From contig CP075365.1 in the NCBI GenBank assembly GCA_019454125.1, positions 1,420,218 to 1,484,217 of the forward strand: a DNA stretch of 64,000 nt, read 5' to 3'. The stretch is from Fimbriimonadaceae bacterium (GTDB lineage: Bacteria > Armatimonadota > Fimbriimonadia > Fimbriimonadales > Fimbriimonadaceae). The notes beneath the pieces are model-generated. The model did no database searches. It was not told where the DNA came from and saw nothing but the letters and a program-made list of their open reading frames with translations. Within the stretch, counting starts at the first letter, position 1. The number at the start of each line of letters is the position of its first letter. The translations under genes were made by a program, and so were the position numbers. Positions 8,079-16,799 of the stretch are shown here, piece by piece.

Positions 8079-9650
8079 TTACTTCTCCGCGATCCAGCGG
8101 GCCTGCTCCACCTCGAACACGGGGTTGTCGTTCGAGCTCGGGGTCACACGGCGTAGCTCGACCTTGGCCTTGACCCCGTACGGGACGCCGCTTCCGCCGA
8201 CGTAGTCGGCGACGTTCGGCAGCTCCACGTCCACGGTCTTCATATGTTGACCGACCGCGAGCTCCCCAAGTTCGACGTAGGAGGAAGTCGAGTAATTGTA
8301 CAGCTGGACGTAGGCCTTGAACCCCGTCGTGTTGCATCTGGCAGTCAACCGGAACCAGGCCCTCTCCGTGGGCTCGAAGTCGAACGTGTGCTCCCAACGG
8401 GCCCGCACATAGACGCTGGGCACGGGATTGATGAACTTTTCGAACTGGATGCGGGTGCCGTCCGGCAAGACGCTCCCGGGCCAGTCGCCGCCAGTGATTT
8501 GGCCGCCCTCGACGCCGTAGCTGTCCAGCGTGCTGAAATCGTACTTGTCCGTCTGGGGCGTCACCGCGATCCAGGCGTTATTGCCGCTGGTCGCGCCGAT
8601 GCTCTTGCCTCCGAATGCACCGTTGGCGAATCCGACCCCGCTCGCGAACGTGCCGTTGCGGGGCAAGAGCGTGGACGGGGTCTCCGGGAGCAGCACCGAG
8701 GCCAGGTCGTTGGCGATGCCCGAGCCTGCGCCCTCGTCCGACCAGAAGAAGAGGAACGGCTCTCCGCTCCGGTTGCCCACCGCGATGCCGGTCGTTCCGA
8801 CCGATTGGCTCTGCTCGATCGGGCCGAGGTCGCTCGGCTTGCCCAGGAGGGTCAGGGTCTCGCTAAAGACCGAATAGACGAACGGCTGGGCCCCGTCCGA
8901 GACGGACGCCTCCAGCCAGCCGTAGACCTTGGCGTCAAGTTCCCCGCCCACCACGCTCGTGACGTAGCCTTTCCGGCTCCCGGAGACGACGGTCGGGGAC
9001 CCAAAGCTGCCGCTGACGTTCGGGCGCGTCCAGAGGGCGATGTGCCCGTTCCCAGAGCCGTCCGTGAGAGCACCGGCGATGGCCGTCTTCGTGCTGGAGA
9101 CGGCCTGGGCGATGCCGTTGGCATACGCTCCTCGGTCTAACTCCGTAGAGCCTGTTCCGATGTTGAAGAACGGGATCTTGCTGCCGCTAAGTGCGTCCAC
9201 GCCATACCCCACGATCAGGTTGTCAGTGACACGGAGCGACAGTCCGCCCACCCAGGCCGTGTTGATTTTATTTGCCGAGCCCGTCCCCGTCCACCTCACG
9301 GGCAATGGGATCCCGGAGCCGCTTTCGTCGGAGAACCCGGCGAACTCGGTGTCAGCGTCGATGACGGCGACGGTCGTGGCCCCGCTCAGGCCGTTGAAGC
9401 CGTTCACGAACAGGGCCTGCTTGTTACCGCCCACGACTTGGGTGGTGAGATAGCCGCCCTGGCTGCCCAGGCCGAGGCCGAGGCGGTCGGAGGTGCCCAT
9501 CCGGTAAGCGTTGTAGGTGCCGGTGAGGTCGTACTTGAGGACCTCGTAGAGCTTGCCGAATGTGGGGGTCGGCAGTTCCTGGGCGTTGACGAAGGAGATT
9601 GAGCTTGCGAGTGTCAGCGCGACAATGATGGTTCTTCGGGTCAGGTGCAC
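8079..9650 (-). CDS. Secreted HAF-repeat-like protein, paralogue of the downstream gene
   Basis: A large exported protein with weak propeller-type repeats (for example NLIVGYGVD, GTTGIAVGNRSG, GIANDLASVLLP) and a C-terminal beta-rich domain. GTG at 9650 is chosen because it gives a compact signal peptide (HLTRRTIIVALTLASSISF, cleavage after VNA). An in-frame ATG at 9722 would put 24 extra residues in front of the signal. Length 523 residues with the GTG start. The protein resembles the downstream gene product in layout, which suggests tandem duplication. Function unknown. Confidence 0.65.
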   Translation of the reverse strand: MHLTRRTIIVALTLASSISFVNAQELPTPTFGKLYEVLKYDLTGTYNAYRMGTSDRLGLGLGSQGGYLTTQVVGGNKQALFVNGFNGLSGATTVAVIDADTEFAGFSDESGSGIPLPVRWTGTGSANKINTAWVGGLSLRVTDNLIVGYGVDALSGSKIPFFNIGTGSTELDRGAYANGIAQAVSSTKTAIAGALTDGSGNGHIALWTRPNVSGSFGSPTVVSGSRKGYVTSVVGGELDAKVYGWLEASVSDGAQPFVYSVFSETLTLLGKPSDLGPIEQSQSVGTTGIAVGNRSGEPFLFFWSDEGAGSGIANDLASVLLPETPSTLLPRNGTFASGVGFANGAFGGKSIGATSGNNAWIAVTPQTDKYDFSTLDSYGVEGGQITGGDWPGSVLPDGTRIQFEKFINPVPSVYVRARWEHTFDFEPTERAWFRLTARCNTTGFKAYVQLYNYSTSSYVELGELAVGQHMKTVDVELPNVADYVGGSGVPYGVKAKVELRRVTPSSNDNPVFEVEQARWIAEK

Positions 9651-9797
9651 AATACTAAGAACGTGCGCTTTTCGATAGAAATCCTGCTGCAAGTGCAAGT
9701 TTGTCGTAAAAAATCTCGTCACGGTTCGATGCGGAGACTCCCGTCGCGCTCTGACCGCTGCATTGTACCGGGCCCGTCAGCTCTGCTCCCTGCCCGC

Positions 9798-9803
9798 TAA
9801 ACT
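9798..9803 (+). promoter_or_regulatory. -10 box of a leaderless promoter (TAAACT)
   Basis: TAAACT ends 7 bases before GTG 9811 and supports that start over an in-frame ATG further upstream at 9763. Confidence 0.5.
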
Positions 9804-9810
9804 GCGCCCC

Positions 9811-10974
9811 GTGAGCAAGGGTTTCTCTACTCGCGCCGTACACCAGGCCGGGCATCGCGACGAGGCGAGCCGGGCTGTGACTTTCCCCATCTTCCAGACA
9901 GCGACGTTTGGCCAAACCACCCCAGGCCAGCCGATGGAATACATGGGCCGGAAGCTGAGCTACGCGCGGAGCGAGAACCCCACCCGCACCGCGCTGGAAG
10001 ACGCCCTCGCCTCGGTCGAGGAGGCGCAGTTCGGGCTCAGCTTTGCCAGCGGGCTCGCCGCCGTCTGCTGCGTGATGAACTCGCTGAAGGCCGGCGACCG
10101 GGTGGTCGCTTGCAGCGACCTTTACGGCGGCAGCTACCGCCAGTTCACCCAGGTCTACGCCAAGCTCGGCATCGAGTTCGACTTCGTCGAGACCACGAAC
10201 CTCGAATGCCTGAAGGCCGCGCTCGAGAAGCCGACCGCTGTCGCCTGGCTGGAGACGCCGAGCAACCCGCTGCTGAACGTCACCGACCTGGAAGCAGCCA
10301 CGAAGATCGCCCACGAGGCGGGGGCGCTCGCCCTGGTCGACAACACCTTCGCCACTCCCTACCTTCAGCAGCCGCTGAAGCTGGGCGCGGACATCGTGCT
10401 CCACTCGACCACCAAGTACCTGAACGGCCACAGCGATGTGATCAACGGCGCGCTGCTCACCGATTCGAAGGAGCTCTGGGACAGGCTGAAGTTCGTGCAG
10501 AACGCCTGCGGCCTGATCCCCGGGCCTCAGGACTGCTACCTGGTGATGCGCGGCCTCAAGACGTTGGGCCTGCGCATGGAGCGCCACTGCGCGAACGCCC
10601 GTGCCGTCGCGGACTGGCTGAGCGACCACCCGAAGGTCAGCCGGGTCTACTACCCCGGCCTAGCCACCCACCCCGGGCACCAGGTCGCGAAGAAGCAGAT
10701 GCGCGACTTCGGCGCGATGCTCTCGTTCGAGGTGACGAGCGGCTGGGACGGGGCGCGGCGGTTCATGGAGGAGGTTAAGCTCTTCACGCTCGCCGAGTCG
10801 CTCGGTTGTGTCCAGAGCCTGGTCAACCACCCCGCCTCGATGACCCACGCGAGCGTGCCGGCGGACGTGCGGAACGCGGTCGGCATCACGGACGGCTTGA
10901 TCCGCCTCTCGATCGGCATCGAGGACGCGCCGGACATCATCGCCGACCTCGAGCAGGCGCTGGAGAAGGCGTAA
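9811..10974 (+). CDS. Cys/Met metabolism PLP-dependent enzyme (cystathionine gamma-synthase/lyase type)
   Basis: A 387-residue fold-type I enzyme of the MetB/MetC/MetZ family. It has the family start GFSTRAVHQAG, YARSENPTRTALE, the SDLYGGSYR loop, LETPSNPLL, LVDNTFATPYLQ, the PLP lysine in HSTTKYLNGHSD (about residue 202) and the C-terminal IRLSIGIED. Synthase, lyase and O-acylhomoserine sulfhydrylase activities cannot be separated by eye. Homoserine dehydrogenase follows 4 bases later, which favours a role in methionine synthesis from homoserine. GTG 9811 is preferred because of the leaderless promoter. Confidence 0.9.
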   Translation: MSKGFSTRAVHQAGHRDEASRAVTFPIFQTATFGQTTPGQPMEYMGRKLSYARSENPTRTALEDALASVEEAQFGLSFASGLAAVCCVMNSLKAGDRVVACSDLYGGSYRQFTQVYAKLGIEFDFVETTNLECLKAALEKPTAVAWLETPSNPLLNVTDLEAATKIAHEAGALALVDNTFATPYLQQPLKLGADIVLHSTTKYLNGHSDVINGALLTDSKELWDRLKFVQNACGLIPGPQDCYLVMRGLKTLGLRMERHCANARAVADWLSDHPKVSRVYYPGLATHPGHQVAKKQMRDFGAMLSFEVTSGWDGARRFMEEVKLFTLAESLGCVQSLVNHPASMTHASVPADVRNAVGITDGLIRLSIGIEDAPDIIADLEQALEKA

Positions 10975-10978
10975 GGCC

Positions 10979-12247
10979 TTGGCAAAGGTCGTTCGGCTCG
11001 GCCTGATCGGGCTCGGCACGGTTGGGGGCGGGTTGGTCGAGTTGATCAGTCGCAGTGCCGACACCATCGAGGCCAAGTCCGGCGTGCGGCTGGAGGTGGC
11101 CAGAGCACTGGTAAGGCGTCGGGGAGTCGAGCGGCCGGTCGGGGACGAGAAGCTCTGCTATGAGATCACGGAGCTTCTCGACGACCCGACCATCGACATC
11201 GTGGTCGAGGTGATGGGCGGCATCGAGCCCGCGAAGGACTACATCCTATGCGCGCTGAAGTCGGGCAAGGACGTAGTCACGGCGAACAAGGCCGTGCTCG
11301 CCACCCACGGGGCGGAGATCTTCGACCAGGCGACCCGGGCCGGGCGGCAGCTGGGCTTCGAGGCCAGCGTGTGCGGCGGCATCCCGATCATCCGGGCGCT
11401 GAGCAGCGGCCTCATCGCGAACGACATCGACGAGCTGGTCGGCATCCTGAACGGCACCTCGAACTTCGTGCTCTCGCGCATGAAGCAGGATCGGTTGCCT
11501 TATGACGAGGCCGTCAGGCTTGCCCAAGAGCGGGGCCTCGCCGAAGCCGACCCGACCTACGACGTGGCCGGGCTCGACGCGGCCCATAAGTTGATCGTGC
11601 TGGCCGAGCTGACCTTCCAGACCAAGGCGCGGGTGGAGGAGATCGAGAGGGAAGGGATCGAGCAGATCACTCCCCTGGACATCGAGGTCGCCGACCGGTT
11701 CGGCTTCGTGATCAAGCCGGTGGCGGTGGCGCGGCGGCACGGCGAGCTGCTGGACCTGCGCGTCCACCCGGCACTCGTGCCGTTCCTGCACCCGCTCGGC
11801 CCGGTGAGCGACGAGTACAACGCGGTGCTCGTGAAGGGCGACGCGGTGGGAGAGATGGTGTTTTTGGGCAAGGGGGCGGGCTCGCTGCCGACCGCGAGCG
11901 CTGTGCTCAGCGACATCGTCGAGATCGCGCGCAACCCGGGCGCGGGCGTCATGTGGAACCCCCTCGCCAGCCGACGCCTGGCGCACATCGAAGGCCGCTC
12001 GCGCTACTACCTGCGGCTACCGATCCACGACCGGCCTGGCCTCATCGGGGTCATCGGCACGGTGCTCGGGAACCATGGAATCTCGATCACCCACGCCCAG
12101 GCCGTGCTCTCCGGCGGGGACGCCGAGGGGAACGTGATGGTGATCACCCACGAGACCTCGGAGACCGAGGTTTGCCAGGCACTTGATGAAATTCGCGGGG
12201 CTGGTGTGCTGCGCGGCGAGCCGGTCTCGCTAAGAATCCTTGAGTGA
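10979..12247 (+). CDS. hom: Homoserine dehydrogenase
   Basis: Reduces aspartate semialdehyde to homoserine in the threonine/methionine pathway. It has an N-terminal NAD(P) fold (LGLIGLGTVGGG), the ANKAVLATHG strand, the catalytic-domain motif GILNGTSNFVLSRM, the substrate loop EADPTYDVAGLDAAHK, and a C-terminal ACT domain (LPIHDRPGLIGVIGTVL) that usually senses threonine. Length 422 residues, typical for the ACT-bearing monofunctional type. The start is TTG at 10979, four bases after the metB-type gene, so the two are an operon. Confidence 0.95.
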   Translation: MAKVVRLGLIGLGTVGGGLVELISRSADTIEAKSGVRLEVARALVRRRGVERPVGDEKLCYEITELLDDPTIDIVVEVMGGIEPAKDYILCALKSGKDVVTANKAVLATHGAEIFDQATRAGRQLGFEASVCGGIPIIRALSSGLIANDIDELVGILNGTSNFVLSRMKQDRLPYDEAVRLAQERGLAEADPTYDVAGLDAAHKLIVLAELTFQTKARVEEIEREGIEQITPLDIEVADRFGFVIKPVAVARRHGELLDLRVHPALVPFLHPLGPVSDEYNAVLVKGDAVGEMVFLGKGAGSLPTASAVLSDIVEIARNPGAGVMWNPLASRRLAHIEGRSRYYLRLPIHDRPGLIGVIGTVLGNHGISITHAQAVLSGGDAEGNVMVITHETSETEVCQALDEIRGAGVLRGEPVSLRILE

Positions 12248-12373
12248 TCGGTAGGCACTTCCGCACGTCGCCACGAATGCCGACGTCAGAAACGCCCTTT
12301 CGTTATCTTTCGAGACAGAAGCTGGCCCAACGCGTGCACGGCACCTTGCCAATGGGGGTCTTTATGCCCATTT

Positions 12374-12383
12374 GGGGGGGGGG
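12374..12383 (+). repeat. Ten-base G homopolymer upstream of a secreted-peptide gene
   Basis: Ten consecutive G residues end 11 bases before the AAAAAT (-10-like) box at 12395-12400, so the tract falls in the region where RNA polymerase would contact the -35 and spacer. It is the longest G-run in the window. Confidence 0.8.
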
Positions 12384-12394
12384 AGATTGACGGT

Positions 12395-12400
12395 AAAAAT
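12395..12400 (+). promoter_or_regulatory. -10-like box of a leaderless promoter (TAAAAAT region)
   Basis: An A-rich TAAAAAT spans 12394-12400 and ends 6 bases before GTG 12407. The poly-G tract lies immediately upstream. Confidence 0.4.
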
Positions 12401-12406
12401 TTGGAC

Positions 12407-12871
12407 GTGAAGAAGATACTTTTCGCTTTGAACCTTGGTTGCCTTGTATGCCTCGGCGTTGCGCAGCAACTCCTCATGGCTTCCAACTCTGCCGACACTC
12501 CACCGGTACCGATCTGCGGAGCACTTTGTCGGCGTAACGCGGGCGACGGGGACGGCTTCGTATACGAAACGAACAACAATTGTCCGTCGGGCTGCAACCA
12601 GAACAAGTATCACGCGGGAAGCTCGTGCTATGCATCTGGCTGGGGCCAGCCCAATTCGCAAAAGTGGTGCCAGGACGCCGTCGTTCTCATGCCCTATTGG
12701 TATAGAACGGCAGATTGCAAACAGAACCAGTGTGACTGGGCGAATAGCTCCTGGAGCGAGGGGCCCGCTATCGTAGAAACGCCTACTTGCGGCACTTACG
12801 GCTACTGTGATCCAGGGATAGCGGGGCCGGGGCAAGGGGGAGGGGCATGCGATCAATGCCGACTAAATTGA
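12407..12871 (+). CDS. Cysteine-rich secreted protein, function unknown
   Basis: A protein of about 154 residues with an N-terminal signal peptide (KKILFALNLGCLVCLGVA) and a mature part holding 12 cysteines, many in close pairs (ICGALC, NNCPSGC, ADCKQNQC, ACDQC), as in disulfide-stabilised secreted proteins. Gly, Asn and aromatic residues are frequent. GTG 12407 is chosen because of the -10 box 6 bases upstream; a TTG at 12401 is also in frame. The 3' end overlaps the next gene. No family recognised. Base composition is somewhat lower in GC than the flanks. Confidence 0.6.
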   Translation: MKKILFALNLGCLVCLGVAQQLLMASNSADTPPVPICGALCRRNAGDGDGFVYETNNNCPSGCNQNKYHAGSSCYASGWGQPNSQKWCQDAVVLMPYWYRTADCKQNQCDWANSSWSEGPAIVETPTCGTYGYCDPGIAGPGQGGGACDQCRLN

Positions 12872-13884
12872 AGCTCCACGGCTTCCTCGTGCTGTGCCTA
12901 TTAATTGTTGGGGGACGGGCAACGGCTGAGACTGCCTATGACCGTGCAAGCCGTGCATTTAAGGAGAGGCCCTTAAAGGTCGTCTACGCCCACACAGTCA
13001 AGAACCGCGGCTTCAAGTTGCCCTCTTGGCGTGACATTCCGACTCTATCCGAAGAACAGAACGAACGGAACCGTGAAGCTATCGCCAAGGAGAGTGCCCG
13101 GGTGGAGAAGGGCTTCGTCGAAGAGGCGGTGGTCACTGCCTTTAGTAACGGATCGACGACCCGTTTTCGACGAGTGATGACGAGGAAGAAATACGGTCAG
13201 GAAGACTGGATCGAGATGAAGTCTGCCCGAGACGACTTCGGGCGCACGGGCGAAGAAGCAAACTACGGCTCTTATGTTGACGGAGAAGTGGAGGGAGCTA
13301 AAGTGAAGCAAGTCCCGACATTCTCGCACACGGTGGGAACTCCTTACGCACCCTATGCGCTTGCTGGCGTCCATTGGAAAAGCTTGTTCGAGCCGGGACA
13401 TGTCAAGGGGGAGAAGGACGGTAAGTTACTTCTCGAAAGGAAGTCGTTTACGGGCTCTGACGCTGTTGTGAAGGCCGAGGTCGAAATCAAGACGGGACGC
13501 TTGCTTTCCATCACGCAGCAAGCCGGGGAAAGACCGCAGTTTCGCGTAGCCTGTGAGTGGGACAACAACCGGAGCGTGCCGGCCAAGGTGGTCATGGAGA
13601 TGCTTGACGGGCTTGGCAATGAGAAGGAACGCCGTACCTTCGAGCGGGCTTCGGTCGGGACGCTGAGCGAGACGGAACGGAAAGAGCTGGAAAGCTTCGC
13701 CCCGACGGGGGCCACGGTGGTGCAGTTCGGAGGGCCACCGGACGCCTCCGCGAAGCCGCAAGCCGCCGACCGCCTAGTTTGGCCCGCAATTGGTGGCGCG
13801 GTGTTAATGGCGTGTGGCGCCGCGGCGTGGCTCGTCCTTCGCAAGAGACGCTCCTTCGTCCATTATGTGCGCGGCAAAGTATAG
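12847..13884 (+). CDS. Exported protein with C-terminal membrane anchor, function unknown
   Basis: A 345-residue protein with a signal peptide (residues 9-27, LHGFLVLCLLIVGGRATA), a charged extracytoplasmic domain of about 280 residues, and a C-terminal membrane segment (VWPAIGGAVLMACGAAAWLVL) followed by a basic tail KRRSFVHYVRGKV. The start overlaps the Cys-rich gene by 25 bases and has GGAGG just upstream, so the two are coupled. An ATG at 12856 is an alternative start. The arrangement suggests a membrane partner for the secreted Cys-rich protein. No family recognised. Confidence 0.6.
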   Translation: MRSMPTKLKLHGFLVLCLLIVGGRATAETAYDRASRAFKERPLKVVYAHTVKNRGFKLPSWRDIPTLSEEQNERNREAIAKESARVEKGFVEEAVVTAFSNGSTTRFRRVMTRKKYGQEDWIEMKSARDDFGRTGEEANYGSYVDGEVEGAKVKQVPTFSHTVGTPYAPYALAGVHWKSLFEPGHVKGEKDGKLLLERKSFTGSDAVVKAEVEIKTGRLLSITQQAGERPQFRVACEWDNNRSVPAKVVMEMLDGLGNEKERRTFERASVGTLSETERKELESFAPTGATVVQFGGPPDASAKPQAADRLVWPAIGGAVLMACGAAAWLVLRKRRSFVHYVRGKV

Positions 13885-13922
13885 GGAGTTTGCCCGTGCT
13901 CAGGGCTGCGGGCTTCATGGCC

Positions 13923-15011
13923 CTAGCCTGCGTTCTGGTTCTGCGAGACCAGCCAGACGACCACACCGAGCACGAGCAGTCCCAGCAAGACCGCGAACAA
14001 GACTTTCCAAAAGCTGATCGGCGCTTCGCCGCGGACTTCGCCGGTTTGGCCGTTCACCAAGAAAGTCCAAGACTTCTCGCGATAGCGATACGCGCCCGAC
14101 CAGATTGGCAAGAGGACGTGCTTGAACGTCACGTCGAAATACTCCGTGCTCTTCGAATGGATCTGCTGGACGTCGCCACCGATGTCATAGCGGATAGCTT
14201 GGTCTATCGAGGGCTGCATCATGACCGTAGCCTTTCCCCAACAGGTTTGAAGGTCTAAGTCATAGCGCATTGCCCGAAAGCCGCTGAGATAACTTGGCTC
14301 GTAAGCAGTCAAACCTGTCAACCTCCAAGTGCTCAGGGACTGCGCGTACTTCTCAGGAAGGTGCGTGCTGCCCAGCACCAAGACATCGTCGAAAGGAACG
14401 TCGACGACTCCAGAGGCCGGGTACCAGCGCGTCTTTTGCACTTGTCGCGTCTGGCTCCGGCCTTCGCTGTCCGTATAGTATTCGGTCTCCCAATAGTGCT
14501 CGCCTCGCAGACCGGTGTAATGTGTGGTGGTCTGCGAGTCATAGGTCCAATAGGGAATGTAGACGCCTTTTATAGCGTGGTGTTGCAGCGCCAAGCGTTT
14601 AAGGTCGTTCGGCGCCCAGAATCGGCTTGTCACCCATTGGCGGTAGCTCTCCCTCGCGCGCTTCGCGTCGATCTCGAAGGGGAGGAGCGCGTTCGGGACG
14701 ATGCGGTTCTCCGGCTTCGTGGGGACGACGACGTCCGACCCGCAAAAGGGGCACCGCCCCGCTTCTTGCGTCGGGGGCATCGTGTACTCCGCGCCGCACT
14801 GGTTGCAGTGCAGCACCTGGTCCGTCTCCACGGACGTGTTGTGGACGGCCTTGTCAAGGAACTGGTTGAAGTCGAGTTCTTCGACCAGCACCTTGGGGGG
14901 AGCGATCGCCTCCAGGTGCCCGCAATAGGGGCACCTCAGAGAAGTCGTGCCGGGGGCGAACTGCAGCTCCGCCCCGCATTGCGAGCAGGGGTACCGAAGG
15001 ATCTCGCTCAA
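13923..15011 (-). CDS. Zinc-ribbon protein with C-terminal membrane segment
   Basis: A 362-residue protein with two N-terminal zinc ribbons of the CxxC...CxxC type (CSQCGAEL...CPYCG and CNQCGAEY...CPFCG). A middle domain rich in Tyr and Trp follows (YIPYWTYDSQTTTHYTG), and one C-terminal membrane segment (LFAVLLGLLVLGVVVWLV). TTG 15011 is chosen because GGAGGGG lies 4 bases upstream and it overlaps the GNAT stop by four bases (TTGA); a longer frame to 15101 adds an unlikely basic N-terminus. Similar proteins accompany SPFH proteins in other bacteria. Function unknown. Confidence 0.75.
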   Translation of the reverse strand: MSEILRYPCSQCGAELQFAPGTTSLRCPYCGHLEAIAPPKVLVEELDFNQFLDKAVHNTSVETDQVLHCNQCGAEYTMPPTQEAGRCPFCGSDVVVPTKPENRIVPNALLPFEIDAKRARESYRQWVTSRFWAPNDLKRLALQHHAIKGVYIPYWTYDSQTTTHYTGLRGEHYWETEYYTDSEGRSQTRQVQKTRWYPASGVVDVPFDDVLVLGSTHLPEKYAQSLSTWRLTGLTAYEPSYLSGFRAMRYDLDLQTCWGKATVMMQPSIDQAIRYDIGGDVQQIHSKSTEYFDVTFKHVLLPIWSGAYRYREKSWTFLVNGQTGEVRGEAPISFWKVLFAVLLGLLVLGVVVWLVSQNQNAG

Positions 15012-15580
15012 GCTGCCCCTCCGGCGAGGATCTGATCGAGGTTTTCCAGCTCGGAAACCGGGCGCAGCTCTCCGGCGTGAGTCTGGAGCACGCGCGACCA
15101 CCAGCCGACGTCGTGCCAGCGCCCGAGCTTAAAGCCCGCTTGGGGAAAGACTCCGACCGCATCGAATCCCATCGCCTCGTGGAAGGCCACGCTCGGCGCG
15201 TTCGGAAGGGTGATCCCCGAGTACAGCGTGCAATAACCCTGCGCGAGAAGGCAGGCGAAGAGCCGCGAATAAAGCGCCCGCCCGACGCCCCGCCCCCTGG
15301 CCTCCGGTGCCAGGTAGATCGAGACTTCGGTGGACCAGCGATAGGCCTCGCGGTTGCGATGGGGGCCGCCATAGGCATAGCCGCACACCTGGCCCTCGCG
15401 CTCGGCGACCAGCCAAGCGTGCGTCCTGTTCACGGCGACGATCCGGGCCGCCATCTCGGCCCTGAGCGGGGCGCTGGACTCAAACGAGACCGCAGAGCCG
15501 TTCACGAACGGCGCGTAAATATGGGCGACGGAGTCCCCGTCCGCTTCGGTTGCGAGCCTAATCACGGGGCCGCATGTCAC
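15008..15580 (-). CDS. GNAT acetyltransferase, phosphinothricin acetyltransferase-like
   Basis: A 190-residue GNAT protein with the Pat-family N-terminus (IRLATEADGDSVAHIYAPFV), the SFE strand, WSTEVSIYL, the acetyl-CoA loop EARGRGVGRALY, and NAPSVAFHEAMGF near the end. Relatives acetylate the amino group of phosphinothricin, methionine sulfoximine or related amino acids, but the true substrate is often unknown. It overlaps both neighbours by four bases and sits in the middle of a three-gene operon whose outer genes encode a SPFH protein and a zinc-ribbon membrane protein. Confidence 0.82.
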   Translation of the reverse strand: MTCGPVIRLATEADGDSVAHIYAPFVNGSAVSFESSAPLRAEMAARIVAVNRTHAWLVAEREGQVCGYAYGGPHRNREAYRWSTEVSIYLAPEARGRGVGRALYSRLFACLLAQGYCTLYSGITLPNAPSVAFHEAMGFDAVGVFPQAGFKLGRWHDVGWWSRVLQTHAGELRPVSELENLDQILAGGAA

Positions 15581-16692
15581 TCGCCAGGGATCGGGGGTGG
15601 CGTGTTCGCGAAGAGGCCCGCGACTTCCGGCACGTCGCCTGCCTTCATCCAGTTCGCCATGCCGCCCGTCCAGACCAGCGTCTCGCGCGTGAGCGTGCCG
15701 TCGGCGATCATCCCCGAAAGCTCGGCCGGGCCAAACGGGCCCTGTTGCTGGCCACCCACCACCACGTGGTACTGCATCTGGGTCGGAATCGGCGGGGGAG
15801 CCGGAGCAGCCGGCGGAGGGGAAGCCTGAGGCGGAGGTTGCATGCCTTGTGTCGCCATCTGCGCCGCGATCTGGCCGGCTGCCATCTGCGCGCCGAGCCC
15901 GCCGACACCGCCGGGATTCTCCGCGCCCTTGACCATGGCCTCGCCCGCCTGGACCTGCATGTACTCGGTCATCACGCCCCCCATCGCACCGATCTTCGAG
16001 CGGGTGTCGATGGCGGCTTCGACTTCGGCCGGGACGCTCACGTTCTCGATCAAGAGGTTCAGCAGTTCAAGCCCGTGCTCCCCGAACTTCGGCTGGATCT
16101 TCTGGGTCAGCATCTCGCCGACCTCGCGGTACTTCGAATAGAGGTCGAGGACCGGAACCTTCGTCTCCGCGAGCCCTTCGGCCAGAGTCGAGACGATGAA
16201 GTTGCGCATCTGCTCGGCGATCTGGTCGGTCGTGAACTCCCAGTTCGTGCCTACCACTTCCCGCAGGAAGAGCCCGGCGTCCTTCACCCGCATCGAATAG
16301 GTTCCGAACGCGCGCACGCGCACCATGCCGAAGTCGGCGTCGCGCATCATGATCGGGTTCAAGGTGCCCCACTTGAGGTCGGTGAACCGCTTGGTGTTCA
16401 CGAAGTAGACCTCGGCCTTGAACGGAGAGTTAAACCCGTACTTCCAGCCCTGGATCGTGCTGAGAATGGGAAGGTTCTTCGTCTCCAGGGTGTACATTCC
16501 CGGCTGGAAAACGTCCGCGATCTGGCCCTCGCTGACGAAGACCGCGACCTGCGATTCGCGCACGGTCAACTGTGCGCCGTTCTTGATCTCGTTCCCGTGC
16601 CGCTCGAAGCGGTAGACCATCGTGTCCGACGTCTCGTCGGTCCACTGGATGATGTCGATGAACTCGCCGCGCAACTTGTCCCAGATGCCCAT
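15577..16692 (-). CDS. SPFH-domain protein with C-terminal GYF_2 domain
   Basis: A 371-residue protein that starts MGIWDKLRGEFIDIIQWTDE, typical of the SPFH/'virion core protein' YdjI-like family. Residues 1-245 form the SPFH body, then comes a Gly/Ala/Met and proline-rich linker (PPPQASPPPAAPAPPPIPT), and the end is a GYF_2 domain (YHVVVGGQQQGPFGPAELSGM with a conserved MANWMKAG). These proteins form membrane-associated oligomers, and the GYF-like part probably binds proline-rich peptides. ATG 16692 is supported by a TATACT box 9 bases upstream. It is the first gene of the operon. Confidence 0.85.
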   Translation of the reverse strand: MGIWDKLRGEFIDIIQWTDETSDTMVYRFERHGNEIKNGAQLTVRESQVAVFVSEGQIADVFQPGMYTLETKNLPILSTIQGWKYGFNSPFKAEVYFVNTKRFTDLKWGTLNPIMMRDADFGMVRVRAFGTYSMRVKDAGLFLREVVGTNWEFTTDQIAEQMRNFIVSTLAEGLAETKVPVLDLYSKYREVGEMLTQKIQPKFGEHGLELLNLLIENVSVPAEVEAAIDTRSKIGAMGGVMTEYMQVQAGEAMVKGAENPGGVGGLGAQMAAGQIAAQMATQGMQPPPQASPPPAAPAPPPIPTQMQYHVVVGGQQQGPFGPAELSGMIADGTLTRETLVWTGGMANWMKAGDVPEVAGLFANTPPPIPGE

Positions 16693-16701
16693 TCCAGCCA
16701 G

Positions 16702-16707
16702 AGTATA
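16702..16707 (-). promoter_or_regulatory. -10 box (TATACT) for the SPFH operon
   Basis: Read on the minus strand, TATACT ends 9 bases before ATG 16692. It is the closest match to the consensus -10 box among the promoters noted here. Confidence 0.55.
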
Positions 16708-16799
16708 CGCCGGGCCGCGGCCCGCGTTGCGAACCCGGCGCGCGCGACCCACCCGACGCTGAGAAACTCTTGCGGCGGCGCCTTGTGCGACAATGCCCC

